Source of the DNA: Gammaproteobacteria bacterium
Lineage (GTDB): Bacteria; Pseudomonadota; Gammaproteobacteria; Chromatiales; Chromatiaceae
Assembly: GCA_030065815.1 (NCBI GenBank)
Contig: JASJCU010000023.1
Location: 1 to 43,196, forward strand
Reading direction: 5' to 3'
Length of the DNA stretch: 43,196 nucleotides
The number at the start of each line of letters is the position of its first letter. Within the stretch, counting starts at the first letter, position 1. The notes beneath the pieces were generated by a model, which saw nothing but the letters and a program-made list of their open reading frames with translations, ran no database searches and had not been told where the DNA came from. Shown here piece after piece: positions 24,949-33,893 of the stretch. The translations under genes and the position numbers were made by a program.

Positions 24949-26274
24949 GTGCCGCGTTCGATCACGCGCCGCCTGCTGGTCAGCAACCTGCTGGTGCTGG
25001 CGACCTTTCTCGGCCTCGCCGGCGCGGCCCTCGACCGCGCGTTTCGCACCAGCAGCGAGACCGCGGTCCGCGAGCGCCTGCAGGCCCATGTCTACACGTT
25101 GCTGGCGACCGCCGACGCCGACTCCTACGGGCGCATGCGCCTGCCCGACGCCCTCGGCGTGCCGGCGTTCAACCAGCCCGACTCGGGCCTGTACGCCGAG
25201 GTGCGCGGCGAGGACGGCGCCTACCGCTGGCGCTCCGGTTCGCTGATCGGCACGCGCCACGTGCTGATTACCGGCCCCGCGCCGGGCAGCAGCCGCTTCC
25301 GCCTGCTGCCCGGGCTGGCCGTGTTCGAGCTCGGCATTGCCTGGGAGGACGACGCCGGGAACGCGATTCCTTACGCGCTCGGTGTCGCGACCGAGACCGG
25401 GGCCCTGCGCGCCGAGCAGGCGACGTTCCGCCACACGCTGTGGCTGTGGCTCGGTGGCCTCGCGCTGCTGCTGGTGGTCGTACAGACCCTGCTGGCGCGC
25501 TGGGGACTGTCGCCGCTGCGCGCGATGAGCGAAGCCGTGCGGCGCATCGAGGACGGCGACAGCGCCTCGATCGACGGACCGGTACCGCGCGAACTGCGCG
25601 GCCTCAGCGACAACCTCAATGCGCTGATCCGGCAGAGCCGGAGCCGCCAGGAACGCGTCCGCCACAGCCTCGCCGACCTCGCCCACAGCCTGAAGACGCC
25701 GCTCGCGGTACTGCGCGGCGCCGCCGAGCAGCAGGCCGACCCGGCGCTGCGCGAGACCCTGATCGAGCAGACCGGTCGCATCGATCAGATCGTCAGCTAC
25801 CAGCGGCAACGCGCCGCCGTGGCCGGCGCCAGCGCGATCACGCGCCGGGTCGCGCTGGCCCCGGTGCTCGAACGCCTGGTCGGCAGTCTCGACAAGGTCT
25901 ACGCCGGGCGCGCCATCGTCTGCACCTTGCAGGTGGCGGCCGAGACGCGGCTGCGCGCCGACGAGGGCGACCTGTTCGAGCTGTTCGGCAACCTGCTGGA
26001 AAACGCCTACAAGTTCGCCGCAGCGTCGATCCGGGTCAGCGCGCAGGCGAGCGACGACGACGTGATGGTCACGATCGAAGACGACGGCCCGGGCATCGCC
26101 GACGCCGACGTCGAACGCCTTCTGCGGCGCGGCGAGCGCGCCGATCAGCGCCACGCCGGCGAGGGCATCGGCCTCGCGGTGGCCGCACAGATCGCGGCGC
26201 AATACGCCGGCGACCTGGCGATCGCCGCCGGCGATCGCGGCGGCGCGCAAATCCGCGTGTCGCTACCACGCTGA
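24949..26274 (+). CDS. PhoQ-like sensor histidine kinase
   Basis: A 441-residue kinase starting at GTG 24949, two bases after the regulator stop. The first helix is LLVSNLLVLATFLGLAGAAL, followed by a periplasmic sensor domain of about 130 residues, a second helix (WLWLGGLALLLVVVQTLLA), a HAMP domain, an H-box with LADLAHSLKTPLAVLRG (phospho-acceptor His), an N-box FGNLLENAYKFA and G-boxes VTIEDDGPGI and GEGIGLAVAAQIA. The frame stays open upstream across the regulator gene, but that part is a shadow. The enzyme should phosphorylate the adjacent regulator. Confidence 0.92.
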   Translation: MPRSITRRLLVSNLLVLATFLGLAGAALDRAFRTSSETAVRERLQAHVYTLLATADADSYGRMRLPDALGVPAFNQPDSGLYAEVRGEDGAYRWRSGSLIGTRHVLITGPAPGSSRFRLLPGLAVFELGIAWEDDAGNAIPYALGVATETGALRAEQATFRHTLWLWLGGLALLLVVVQTLLARWGLSPLRAMSEAVRRIEDGDSASIDGPVPRELRGLSDNLNALIRQSRSRQERVRHSLADLAHSLKTPLAVLRGAAEQQADPALRETLIEQTGRIDQIVSYQRQRAAVAGASAITRRVALAPVLERLVGSLDKVYAGRAIVCTLQVAAETRLRADEGDLFELFGNLLENAYKFAAASIRVSAQASDDDVMVTIEDDGPGIADADVERLLRRGERADQRHAGEGIGLAVAAQIAAQYAGDLAIAAGDRGGAQIRVSLPR

Positions 26275-26607
26275 GCGCCACTCCGCCGGCCATCGTCGTG
26301 GGCACCCGACCGGCGCTGGACATCCGGTCGCCGTTTGTCGACGGCAATGCGCTGCGACAGCCCCGCCGGGCCGTCGCCGGTGCCGATGGTCGTCGCAACC
26401 AACCGGAAACCGGTTTCGACGCGAGCTGCCGGCGCGACCGGATCCGGTCGGTGTCGACGCCGCCGGCGGCGGCGTAGTCGGGCACGCGATTCCTGTTCGC
26501 AGCAGCGCGTCGCCCGGCCCGCCGGCCGGCGGCTGCCGTGGCGCCGGATTCAAGCCGTGGCGGTCGCGGTCGCTACCCTGCTCGAGCCCCACGCACGAAG
26601 GCCGCCC
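26275..26607. other. intergenic stretch without recognisable features
   Basis: 333 bp between the histidine kinase and the next rightward gene. I see no convincing promoter, terminator hairpin or small gene; the open frames crossing it are Arg/Ala-rich shadows. The GC content stays high, so a diverged non-coding spacer is the simplest reading. Confidence 0.5.
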
Positions 26608-27141
26608 ATGCCCAGTGACGCAAATCCCGACGACGCGCAGGAACCGCTGATCCGCTTCGGCGACGCCTGGATCCCGGCCCATGACGCGTGGAAGAAGATG
26701 GAGACGGCGACCGTTGTCGTCGACCGCATCGACCGCTTCAACGAGAACTTCCCGCAACTGTCGAGCCATCGCACGCGCGATGTCGTGCCGCTGGTGCGCC
26801 GCCGGCTGAAGAACGTCGAGCTGCGCATGCCGCGACCGGCCGAGCAGCCGGACATCGCGGCGATCGCCAGCGGCCTGCTGGAGACGCTGTCCCCGGACGA
26901 CGTGCTCGATGCGCTGGCCGAACGGCACGCGTCGGAGATGGGCCTCGACCAGCTGATCCAACTGGTCGGCGAACGACCGTATCTCGACGCGCTCGGTCGC
27001 GAGGCCGGGGATTTCGCGATGAACCGCATCTCACCCGAGCAGACCGCGCAGCTGTGGAACGAACTCGGCCGCCCGGCACCGGGCGGTGGCCTGTGGTCGG
27101 CCGGCAAGATCCAGTCGCTGCTCGCCGAAGCGGCCGACTAG
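26608..27141 (+). CDS. conserved hypothetical cytoplasmic protein
   Basis: A 177-residue protein, not recognised. It has no signal peptide or membrane segment. The N-terminal part has IRFGDAWIPAHDAWKKMETA and an amphipathic helix around VVDRIDRFNENFPQL; the C-terminal half is helical (LDALGREAGDFAMNRISPEQ). Codon use and composition match the neighbours. I chose ATG 26608 because the upstream part of the frame is low-complexity Arg/Ala shadow. It stands alone between the two-component system and the convergent msrB gene. Confidence 0.65.
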   Translation: MPSDANPDDAQEPLIRFGDAWIPAHDAWKKMETATVVVDRIDRFNENFPQLSSHRTRDVVPLVRRRLKNVELRMPRPAEQPDIAAIASGLLETLSPDDVLDALAERHASEMGLDQLIQLVGERPYLDALGREAGDFAMNRISPEQTAQLWNELGRPAPGGGLWSAGKIQSLLAEAAD

Positions 27142-27177
27142 GCGCAGCGACGCCGCGCGTCGCGCCGCCTGTGGGCG

Positions 27178-27576
27178 CTAGTCCTCGGGCTCGAGCTGCA
27201 GCGACACCGAATTGATGCAGTAGCGCAGACCGGTCGGCTGCGGGCCGTCGGCAAACACGTGTCCGAGGTGTGACCCGCAGCGCCGGCAGTGCACCTCGGT
27301 GCGCTGCATGCCAAGCGAGCTGTCGGTCTCGGTCTCGACCGCGGCGTCGTCGAGCGGCGCGAAGAAACTCGGCCAACCGGTGCCGGAATCGAACTTGGTG
27401 CCGGACCCGAACAGCGCCTCGCCGCAGGCGACGCAGCGATAGGTCCCGGCCGTCTTGGTATCCCAGTACGCGCCGGTGAAGGCCCTCTCGGTGCCCTTCT
27501 GGCGGCACACGTGGTACTGCTGATCGTCGAGCAGTTCGCGCCACTCGGCATCGGTCTTTTGGATCCTGTCGGTCAC
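27178..27576 (-). CDS. msrB: peptide-methionine (R)-S-oxide reductase
   Basis: A 132-residue MsrB. It has the two zinc-binding CxxC pairs (CVACG and CRRCG), GWPSFFAPL, the [16 protein letters not shown] stretch and the catalytic Cys in [10 protein letters not shown]. Start GTG 27576 is preceded by GAGGGGG on the minus strand. The enzyme reduces the R epimer of methionine sulfoxide in proteins with thioredoxin. It is divergent from the aminotransferase gene and convergent with the hypothetical gene at 26608. Confidence 0.95.
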   Translation of the reverse strand: MTDRIQKTDAEWRELLDDQQYHVCRQKGTERAFTGAYWDTKTAGTYRCVACGEALFGSGTKFDSGTGWPSFFAPLDDAAVETETDSSLGMQRTEVHCRRCGSHLGHVFADGPQPTGLRYCINSVSLQLEPED

Positions 27577-27615
27577 GTCGCCCCCTCGCGCGGGATGCCC
27601 CGACGGCAATTGCGC

Positions 27616-27645
27616 TTGCTTGGTTTTTCCAATGCTCACTATACT
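27616..27645 (+). promoter_or_regulatory. candidate sigma-70 promoter of the aminotransferase operon
   Basis: TTGCTT (27616-27621) and TATACT (27640-27645) are separated by 18 bp, in a local AT-rich dip. The start codon of the aminotransferase is 38 bp downstream. Confidence 0.6.
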
Positions 27646-27683
27646 CGCGGCCCTGTCCGTTCCGCGTCTACTGGGTTTTTGCC

Positions 27684-28868
27684 ATGGATTTTCGCGCCTT
27701 TCATCCGCCCCTCCGCACCCTGATGGGCCCCGGTCCGTCGGACGTGCCGCCCCGGATCCTCGAGGCACTGGGCCGACCGACGATCGGCCACCTCGACCCG
27801 GCCTTCATCGAGCTGATGGACGACGTCAAGCGGCTGCTGCAATACCTGATGCAGACCGAGAACGCGCTGACGATGCCGATCTCGGCGCCCGGCTCGGCCG
27901 GCATGGAGGCCTGCTTCGTCAACCTCGTCGAGCCCGGCGACAAGGTCATCGTGTGCCAGAACGGCGTGTTCGGCGGGCGCATGAAGGAGAACGTCGAGCG
28001 CTGCGGCGGTGTTGCGGTCATGGTGCAGGACCCGTGGGGCAGCGCGATCGACCCGCAGAAGCTCGAAGACGCGCTGCTCGCCAATCCGGATGCGAAGGTC
28101 GTCGCCTTCGTCCACGCCGAGACCTCGACCGGCGCCCAGTCCGATGCCGCGACGCTGGCCGAGCTGGCCCGCCGCCACGACTGCCTGACCATCGTCGACA
28201 CCGTAACGTCGCTCGGTGGCACCCCGGTCCGGGTCGACGAGTGGCAGCTCGACGCGGTCTACTCCGGTACCCAGAAATGCCTCAGCTGCGTGCCCGGCAT
28301 CGCCCCGGTGACCTTCAGTGAGCGTGCCCAGCACCGGATCAAGAACCGCACCCACAAGGTGCAGAGCTGGTTCCTCGACATGAATCTGATCATGGGTTAC
28401 TGGGGCCAGGGGGCGAAGCGTGCCTACCACCACACCGCACCGGTCAACGCCATGTACGCACTGCACGAGGCGTGCCTGATGGTGCACGAGGAGGGGCTGG
28501 AGAATGCCTGGGCGCGGCACCGCCGCAACCACGTCGCATTGCGCGCCGGCCTCGAGGCGATGGGCATCGCGTTCATCGTCGACGAGGCCCACCGCCTGCC
28601 GCAGCTGAATGCCGTGCGCATCCCCGACGGCGTCGACGACGCCGCGGTGCGCCGCCGCCTGCTGCAGGAACACCACCTCGAGATCGGCGCCGGCCTCGGC
28701 GACCTCGCCGGCAAGGTCTGGCGTATCGGCCTGATGGGGTACAGCAGCCGCATCGAGAACATCACGGGCTGTCTCGGCGCACTCGACGGCGTGCTCGCCG
28801 ACATGGGCGCGCCGGTCGCCGCCGGTGCCGCGCTGCCGGCGGCCGAGAAGGTGCTGGCCGCCGCCTGA
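27684..28868 (+). CDS. class V alanine/serine-glyoxylate aminotransferase family protein
   Basis: A 394-residue PLP enzyme. [20 protein letters not shown] is the family N-terminal signature, [20 protein letters not shown] binds the cofactor phosphate, and VDTVTSLGG provides the Asp that contacts the pyridine nitrogen. The Schiff-base Lys198 lies in [13 protein letters not shown]. The nearest match by pattern is AGXT-type alanine-glyoxylate or serine-pyruvate aminotransferase. It is the first of three tightly packed rightward genes (6 bp, then an overlap) ending with psd. Serine made or used here might be linked to phosphatidylserine, but that is speculation. Confidence 0.92.
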   Translation: MDFRAFHPPLRTLMGPGPSDVPPRILEALGRPTIGHLDPAFIELMDDVKRLLQYLMQTENALTMPISAPGSAGMEACFVNLVEPGDKVIVCQNGVFGGRMKENVERCGGVAVMVQDPWGSAIDPQKLEDALLANPDAKVVAFVHAETSTGAQSDAATLAELARRHDCLTIVDTVTSLGGTPVRVDEWQLDAVYSGTQKCLSCVPGIAPVTFSERAQHRIKNRTHKVQSWFLDMNLIMGYWGQGAKRAYHHTAPVNAMYALHEACLMVHEEGLENAWARHRRNHVALRAGLEAMGIAFIVDEAHRLPQLNAVRIPDGVDDAAVRRRLLQEHHLEIGAGLGDLAGKVWRIGLMGYSSRIENITGCLGALDGVLADMGAPVAAGAALPAAEKVLAAA

Positions 28869-28874
28869 CCGGGC

Positions 28875-29465
28875 ATGGGTCGATCGCGTCGTCGCGGTCC
28901 CGGCAGGCGCCTGGTCCTGACGCTGGCCGCGTTGGCCAGCCTGATCGCCGGTTACTACCTGGGCCAGGCCTGGCAGCGCCAGCCGCTGGCCGACCTGACG
29001 GCGGTCGTCTATGCGAACGGCCGCGCGATCGACTACCCGGCGGGCCTGGCGATCGCCGATGCGGCACCGGCATGGCGGCTGTTCGTCGCCGCCGACATCC
29101 GCGAACCGGCCTGCACCGGGTTGCGCCGCGACTATGCCCTGGTCATCAACCGCCTCGCCCACCGCCCCGACATCCAGCAACGCGTGCGCCTCAGCGTGCT
29201 CGCCTATGACCGGCCGGAACCCGAGCGCGTGGCGCTGTTCACCGGCGGCCACGACTGGGTCGACGTGATCAGCGCCGACCGCGCGACGCTGGACGGCCTC
29301 GCCGGTCAGCTCGACATGCGGCCGGCCGGCGGCGCCTGGTGCACCGGCCCCCGGGCCGCGGCGACCCTGGTCGCCCCGGATGCGACGGCGTGGGCGCTGA
29401 TTCCGCATGAGGCAGCGGCTATCATGGCGCGCAACATCATCACGCTGATCGATTTCGTGGAGTGA
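28875..29465 (+). CDS. membrane-anchored, SCO/thioredoxin-like protein of unknown function
   Basis: A 196-residue protein with a single N-terminal membrane helix (LVLTLAALASLIAGYYLGQ) and a periplasmic part. DLTAVVYANGRAIDYPAGLA, AWRLFVAADIREPACTGLRRDY and VRLSVLAYDRPEPERV resemble the strand order of SCO1/thioredoxin-like folds. However, the CxxxC redox pair is not present: one Cys stands in EPACTG and another near the C-terminus in GAWCTGP. It overlaps psd by GTGA at the 3' end. A redox role is therefore doubtful. Confidence 0.65.
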   Translation: MGRSRRRGPGRRLVLTLAALASLIAGYYLGQAWQRQPLADLTAVVYANGRAIDYPAGLAIADAAPAWRLFVAADIREPACTGLRRDYALVINRLAHRPDIQQRVRLSVLAYDRPEPERVALFTGGHDWVDVISADRATLDGLAGQLDMRPAGGAWCTGPRAAATLVAPDATAWALIPHEAAAIMARNIITLIDFVE

Positions 29466-30355
29466 CGACCGAGATGCCGGACCCGGCCAAGCCCAGCCTG
29501 CTCGACCACCTGTCGACCAACCTGCTGCGGGTCCTGCCGCAGCACCTGCTGGCGGCCGGTATGTACGGGCTGATGCGCGCCGAGACGCCGTGGCTCAAGG
29601 ACCTGCTGATCCGCCGCATCAGCCGCCACTACGCCATCGACGTCAGCGAGGCCGCCGAGCCCGATGCGCTGGCCTATCCGAGCTTCAACGCGTTCTTCAC
29701 GCGCGCGCTGCAGCCCGACGCGCGGCCGATCGCGGCCGATGCGATCGTGTCGCCGGCGGACGGCACGGTCAGCCAGATCGGCGCGCTCGACGGCGAACGC
29801 CTGCTGCAGGCCAAGGGCCGCGACTTCTCCGTGACCGCGCTGCTCGCCGGCGACCGCGCCGCGGCCGACAGGTACCGCGACGGCCTGTTCGCGACCGTCT
29901 ACCTGTCGCCACGTGACTACCACCGCGTCCACCTGCCCTACGCCGCGACCCTGCGCGCGATGGTGTTCGTACCCGGCCGGCTGTTCAGCGTCAGCGATGC
30001 GACGACGCAGCTGGTGCCTGACCTGTTCGCGCGCAACGAGCGCGTGATCTGCCACTTCGATACCGCGCTCGGGCCGATGGCGGTGATCCTGGTCGGCGCG
30101 ATCTTCGTCGGCAGTATGGAGACCGTCTGGCATGGCGAGGTGCGCGGTCAGCGCGGCCAGCCGACCAAATGGGTCTACCGCGGCGAACAGCGCCGGCAGT
30201 TCGCGACCGCGGCCGAGATCGGTCGCTTCAACATGGGGTCGACGGTGATCGTGCTGCTGCCCGGTGGTGTCGCGAGCTGGTCGTCGGCGCTGCGGCCCGG
30301 CAGCAGCGTGCGCATGGGCGAGGCCCTGGGTACGCCGACCGGCGTGACCGGCTGA
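29462..30355 (+). CDS. psd: phosphatidylserine decarboxylase proenzyme
   Basis: About 297 residues from GTG 29462, which overlaps the preceding stop (ATG 29474 is an alternative). The self-cleavage site is FNMGSTVIVLLPGG: Ser in the (L/M)GST motif becomes the pyruvoyl group of the alpha chain. Other marks are FNAFFTRALQPDARPI, SPADGTVSQIG and SPRDYHRVHLPY with the catalytic Asp/His. It is a membrane-associated enzyme that makes phosphatidylethanolamine. Met replaces the usual Leu in LGST, a mild variation. Confidence 0.95.
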   Translation: MTTEMPDPAKPSLLDHLSTNLLRVLPQHLLAAGMYGLMRAETPWLKDLLIRRISRHYAIDVSEAAEPDALAYPSFNAFFTRALQPDARPIAADAIVSPADGTVSQIGALDGERLLQAKGRDFSVTALLAGDRAAADRYRDGLFATVYLSPRDYHRVHLPYAATLRAMVFVPGRLFSVSDATTQLVPDLFARNERVICHFDTALGPMAVILVGAIFVGSMETVWHGEVRGQRGQPTKWVYRGEQRRQFATAAEIGRFNMGSTVIVLLPGGVASWSSALRPGSSVRMGEALGTPTGVTG

Positions 30356-30399
30356 GCGGCGCTCGACGGCGGCGTGGCGCGGCCGGCGACCGGACGGTC

Positions 30400-30870
30400 T
30401 CAGCGGTACTCGGCGGCGGTGATGAACTCGCCGAAGGTCTCGCACCAGACCACGACCGCCCGGTACGCGGCCGGGTCGATCGCTGCCGGGACATCGACGA
30501 CGAAGTTCTCGAACGTCCGGACGTGGCCGACCTGCACCATGCGATCCTTGATCGCGTTGAACGCGTCTTCGGTCTCGACGAACTCGGGCGACAGGTACAA
30601 GCGGTAGTCCGGCCCCGGCGCGATCTCGCCGCGCAGCGAGATCTGCGAGCGGCCGATCGACACCACGCCCTCGCCCCAGTGCAGCGCATCGCTGCCGGCC
30701 AGCGTGCGGCGGAACTGGCCCGAGTAGATCGCCTGCGCGGCGATCGCCTCGACCTGTGAATCCTGCGGGGCCGGCGGCGCGGTCAGGATCGGCAGCACGT
30801 AGATGCCCGCCGCGAAGCCGATCAGCCCGACGACGGCGTGGGTGACAACGAGAAACAGCGACTTGCGCAT
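30400..30870 (-). CDS. DM13-domain protein, membrane-anchored or exported
   Basis: A 156-residue protein. One N-terminal hydrophobic helix (VVTHAVVGLIGFAAGIYVLP) precedes a DM13 domain: SGQFRRTLAGSDALHWGEGV, a central YRLYLSP, and the conserved Cys in VVVWCETFGEFITAAEYR. DM13 domains are thought to have redox or electron-transfer links through that Cys. ATG 30870 is the start. It converges on psd with 44 bp between stops, where I see no clear terminator. Confidence 0.85.
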   Translation of the reverse strand: MRKSLFLVVTHAVVGLIGFAAGIYVLPILTAPPAPQDSQVEAIAAQAIYSGQFRRTLAGSDALHWGEGVVSIGRSQISLRGEIAPGPDYRLYLSPEFVETEDAFNAIKDRMVQVGHVRTFENFVVDVPAAIDPAAYRAVVVWCETFGEFITAAEYR

Positions 30871-30974
30871 CTGGCGTCTCCGTGAGGGATGTCTGCCGCT
30901 AAGACCGGCGGGATGCGAGCATTCTTGCACAACGGCAGCCACCGCGATGCATGAAGCCACGCCGCGATGCGGTC

Positions 30975-31964
30975 TCAGCAGCGCTGCAGTGAGAAACTCA
31001 TCACCGCGTCGATGTCGCGACAGCCGAGGCGCAGCATCAACAGGCGATCCAGGCCCACCGCGACGCCGGCACAATCGGGCAGGCCGTGCTGCAGTGCCGC
31101 GAGCACGCGGCGATCGACCTTGATCGGCGGCCGGCCCGCCGCACGCCGTGCGCAATTGTCGGCCTCGAAGCGCGCCGCCTGTTCGTCGGCGTCGCTGAGT
31201 TCGTGGAAACCGTTGGCCAGTTCGACGCCGCGATAGAAAAGCTCGAAGCGCGCCGCGGTCTGCCCGTCGGCATTCAGCCGGGCCAGCGCCGCCTGGCTCG
31301 CCGGGTAGTCGGTCACGAAGCACAGGCGGTCGGCGCCGAGCGCCGGCTGGATCAGGTGACTGAACAGCAGGTCGAGCCAGCCGTCGCGATCGAGCTCCAT
31401 GCCCTCGGCACCGAGGATGTGGCGCGCGACGGCGTAGCCGCGCAGCGACTCCGGGTCGGCCGCGAACACGTCGATGTCGAGGTGTTGCGCGAACAATGCC
31501 GCGTAGTCGTTGTGGCGCGCCGCGAGGTCGGGCATGCCGAGCGCCAGTCGGGCGACGTCGGCGACCTCGTCGATCAGCGTCGGCAGGTCGCAGCCGGGCC
31601 GGTACCACTCGAGGATCGTGAACTCGGGGTTGTGCAGGCGGCCGGCCTCGCCGTCGCGAAACGCCTTGCAGATCTGGTAGATCGGCCCGCTGCCGGCCGC
31701 CAGCAGGCGCTTCATCGCGAACTCCGGCGACGTCTGCAGGTACAGCGTGGTGCCGTCGGGATAGACCGGGCCGCGGTAGCGCGCCGTCAGCGGCTGCAGC
31801 GCCGGATCGGTGCCGGCCGTCGCGCACGCCAGCGGCGTCTCGACCTCGAGCACGCCGCCGTCGGCGAAGTGTCGGCGCAGGTCGGCGAGCAGCGTGGCGC
31901 GGGCACGCAGCGCCGCGAGGTCGGCGCCAGGACGCCAGTCGCTGTCGAGTGCCCTGTCCCGCAA
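30975..31964 (-). CDS. epmA: elongation factor P--(R)-beta-lysine ligase
   Basis: A 329-residue LysRS-like protein without an anticodon-binding domain, the size of EpmA (GenX/PoxA). Class II motifs are clear: GVLEVETPLACATAGTD (motif 1 area), FRDGEAGRLHNPEFTILEWY (motif 2) and GVAVGLDRLLMLRLG (motif 3). It adds (R)-beta-lysine to Lys34 of EF-P, whose gene lies upstream on the same strand, 250 bp away. That spacer shows nothing I can name. The start appears to be TTG 31964, because the codon before it is a stop (TAG) and no ATG or GTG follows before the conserved region. Confidence 0.94.
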   Translation of the reverse strand: MRDRALDSDWRPGADLAALRARATLLADLRRHFADGGVLEVETPLACATAGTDPALQPLTARYRGPVYPDGTTLYLQTSPEFAMKRLLAAGSGPIYQICKAFRDGEAGRLHNPEFTILEWYRPGCDLPTLIDEVADVARLALGMPDLAARHNDYAALFAQHLDIDVFAADPESLRGYAVARHILGAEGMELDRDGWLDLLFSHLIQPALGADRLCFVTDYPASQAALARLNADGQTAARFELFYRGVELANGFHELSDADEQAARFEADNCARRAAGRPPIKVDRRVLAALQHGLPDCAGVAVGLDRLLMLRLGCRDIDAVMSFSLQRC

Positions 31965-32214
31965 CTAACGCCTCACTCAGCGCTGCCTCGAGGGCCTGCG
32001 GCAAGGCACGCGGGCCGGGCAACGCCAGCGCGAGCGCGGCATGACACCGCCGTCAGCCATTACGGTAACCGCCGACGGGAACGCCAGCCCCGCGCCACTG
32101 CCGCGCTGCGTCCGCGCCGAACCCCGACACCGCGCCCGCGAACCCGCCGCGCGTCGGCGCGCGGGCGATCGTCCGGGCGACAGGCGGGTGGCGGCACCGC
32201 ACACGGGCGGCTCG

Positions 32215-32787
32215 TCAATCGTCCTTGACCCGGCTGACATAGTCACCGGTCCGGGTGTCGACCTTGATCTTCTCGCCGGTCTGGATGAACAGCGGTACGC
32301 GCACGACCGCGCCGGTCTCCAGCGTCGCCGGCTTGCCGCCGCCGCCCGAGGTGTCGCCCTTGAGGCCGGGGTCGGTCTCGGTGATCTCCAGGGTCACGAA
32401 ATTGGGCGCCTCGACGGCGATCGGCGAACCGTTCCACAGCGTGACCATGCACACGTCCTGCTCCCGGATCCAGTTGGTCGCGTCGCCCATCGCGTTGGCG
32501 TCGGCCTGGACCTGCTCGAAGCTCTCGTTGTCCATGAAGTGCCAGAACTCGCCGTCGCTGTACAGGTACTGCAGGTCGCGCTCGATGACGTCGGCGGCCT
32601 CGACGGTCTCGCCGGAGCGGAAGGTCTTCTCCAACACCCGCCCGGTCTTGAGGTTGCGGATCTTTACCCGGTTGAACGCCTGGCCTTTGCCGGGCTTGAC
32701 GAATTCGTTTTCAATTATGGTGCATGGGTCACCATCGAGCAGCAGCTTGAGACCGCCCCTGAACTCGTTTGTGCTGTACGTCGCCAT
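32215..32787 (-). CDS. efp: translation elongation factor P
   Basis: A 190-residue EF-P, with [19 protein letters not shown] at the start, the modification loop [10 protein letters not shown] with Lys34, [34 protein letters not shown] and TDPGLKGDT near the end. It relieves ribosome stalling at polyproline. The Lys34 loop matches the E. coli type modified by EpmA/EpmB, both of which flank it here. ATG 32787 has GAGGATCG close upstream. The gene is divergent from epmB with only 38 bp between start codons. Confidence 0.97.
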   Translation of the reverse strand: MATYSTNEFRGGLKLLLDGDPCTIIENEFVKPGKGQAFNRVKIRNLKTGRVLEKTFRSGETVEAADVIERDLQYLYSDGEFWHFMDNESFEQVQADANAMGDATNWIREQDVCMVTLWNGSPIAVEAPNFVTLEITETDPGLKGDTSGGGGKPATLETGAVVRVPLFIQTGEKIKVDTRTGDYVSRVKDD

Positions 32788-32825
32788 TCGATCCTCGTCA
32801 ATACACAAGAGCAACAAAGCCGGTA

Positions 32826-33824
32826 ATGATAACCCCTTCGCCCGCATGCTTGGAATCCGCGTCCTGGCAGCACGACATGGCGACGGCCATCACCGACGCC
32901 GCGGAACTGCTGACCCTGCTCGGCCTGCCGACTGCCAGCGCGGATGTCGACGACGGCTTTCCGCTGCGCGTGCCGCGCTACTTCGCCGGCCTGATGCGCC
33001 GCGGCGATCCCGCCGATCCGCTGCTCGCCCAGGTGCTGCCGTGCGCCGCGGAACGGCTGACCGTGCCAGGCTACACGTCGGACCCGGTCGGCGACCTCCG
33101 GGCCCACGTCGGCGGCGGCCTGATCCGCAAGTACCGCGGCCGCGCACTGGCGGTGGTCACTGGCGCCTGCGCGGTCCACTGTCGTTACTGCTTTCGCCGC
33201 CATTTTCCGTACGCCGAGCACACGTCGCTGAAGGACTGGCGCGGCGCGCTCGCGACGCTGCGCGACATGCCCGACGTCGACGAATTGATCCTCAGCGGCG
33301 GCGACCCGTTGAGCCTGTCCGACGCGCGCCTCGCTGCCCTGGTCGATGCCGCTGCCGACGTCGTCCAGCTGCGCCGGCTGCGTATCCACACCCGCCTGCC
33401 GGTGGTCCTGCCCGGCCGGGTGACCGCGCGGCTGTGCGACATCCTCGGCGCGACACGCCTGCAGGCGGTCGTCGTGATCCATGCCAATCACCCCAACGAA
33501 GTCACGCCGGTGCTGGCGGCCGCGCTGGCGCCATTGCGCGCGGCCGGCATCCCGCTGCTGAACCAGGCCGTGCTGCTCAAGTCGGTCAACGATGATGCCG
33601 ATACCCTCGCAGAGCTCAGCGAATCCCTGTTCAGGGCCGGCGTGCTGCCGTATTACCTGCACCTGCTCGATCCGGTCGCCGGTGCCGCACATTTCGACGT
33701 GCCGACCGCCCGGGCGAAGGCGCTCCACGCCGCGCTGCTGGCGCGCCTGCCCGGCTATCTGGTGCCGCGCGTCGTGCGCGAGACCGCCGGCGCGAGCGGC
33801 AAGACGCCGCTGGCGCCGCTGTGA
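32826..33824 (+). CDS. epmB: EF-P beta-lysylation protein, lysine 2,3-aminomutase-like
   Basis: A 332-residue radical SAM protein. The cluster motif CAVHCRYC has Cys115, Cys119 and Cys122; [13 protein letters not shown] and [14 protein letters not shown] are typical of the aminomutase family. It converts L-alpha-lysine to (R)-beta-lysine for EpmA. It is shorter than catabolic lysine aminomutases, as expected for EpmB. ATG 32826 was chosen over frame-open codons inside the efp 5' end. Confidence 0.95.
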   Translation: MITPSPACLESASWQHDMATAITDAAELLTLLGLPTASADVDDGFPLRVPRYFAGLMRRGDPADPLLAQVLPCAAERLTVPGYTSDPVGDLRAHVGGGLIRKYRGRALAVVTGACAVHCRYCFRRHFPYAEHTSLKDWRGALATLRDMPDVDELILSGGDPLSLSDARLAALVDAAADVVQLRRLRIHTRLPVVLPGRVTARLCDILGATRLQAVVVIHANHPNEVTPVLAAALAPLRAAGIPLLNQAVLLKSVNDDADTLAELSESLFRAGVLPYYLHLLDPVAGAAHFDVPTARAKALHAALLARLPGYLVPRVVRETAGASGKTPLAPL

Positions 33825-33845
33825 CGGGGGATTTTGGGAACGCGG

Positions 33846-33874
33846 TGCATTTATCGCGCGCCTGTGGCTAGAAT
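33846..33874 (+). promoter_or_regulatory. candidate sigma-70 promoter
   Basis: TGCATT (33846-33851), a 17 bp spacer and TAGAAT (33869-33874) lie 20 bp before the ATG of the next gene. AGGGGG precedes that ATG and serves as its ribosome-binding site. Confidence 0.5.
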
Positions 33875-33893
33875 TGACGACTGACAGGGGGTT

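Noticed and set aside
24919..26250. 443-codon leftward open frame opposite the histidine kinase
   Set aside because: The plus strand encodes a full set of H, N and G boxes there; the minus frame has no recognisable fold.
27639..29408. 589-codon leftward open frame opposite the aminotransferase and SCO-like genes
   Set aside because: It crosses two real genes and a promoter and has shadow composition.
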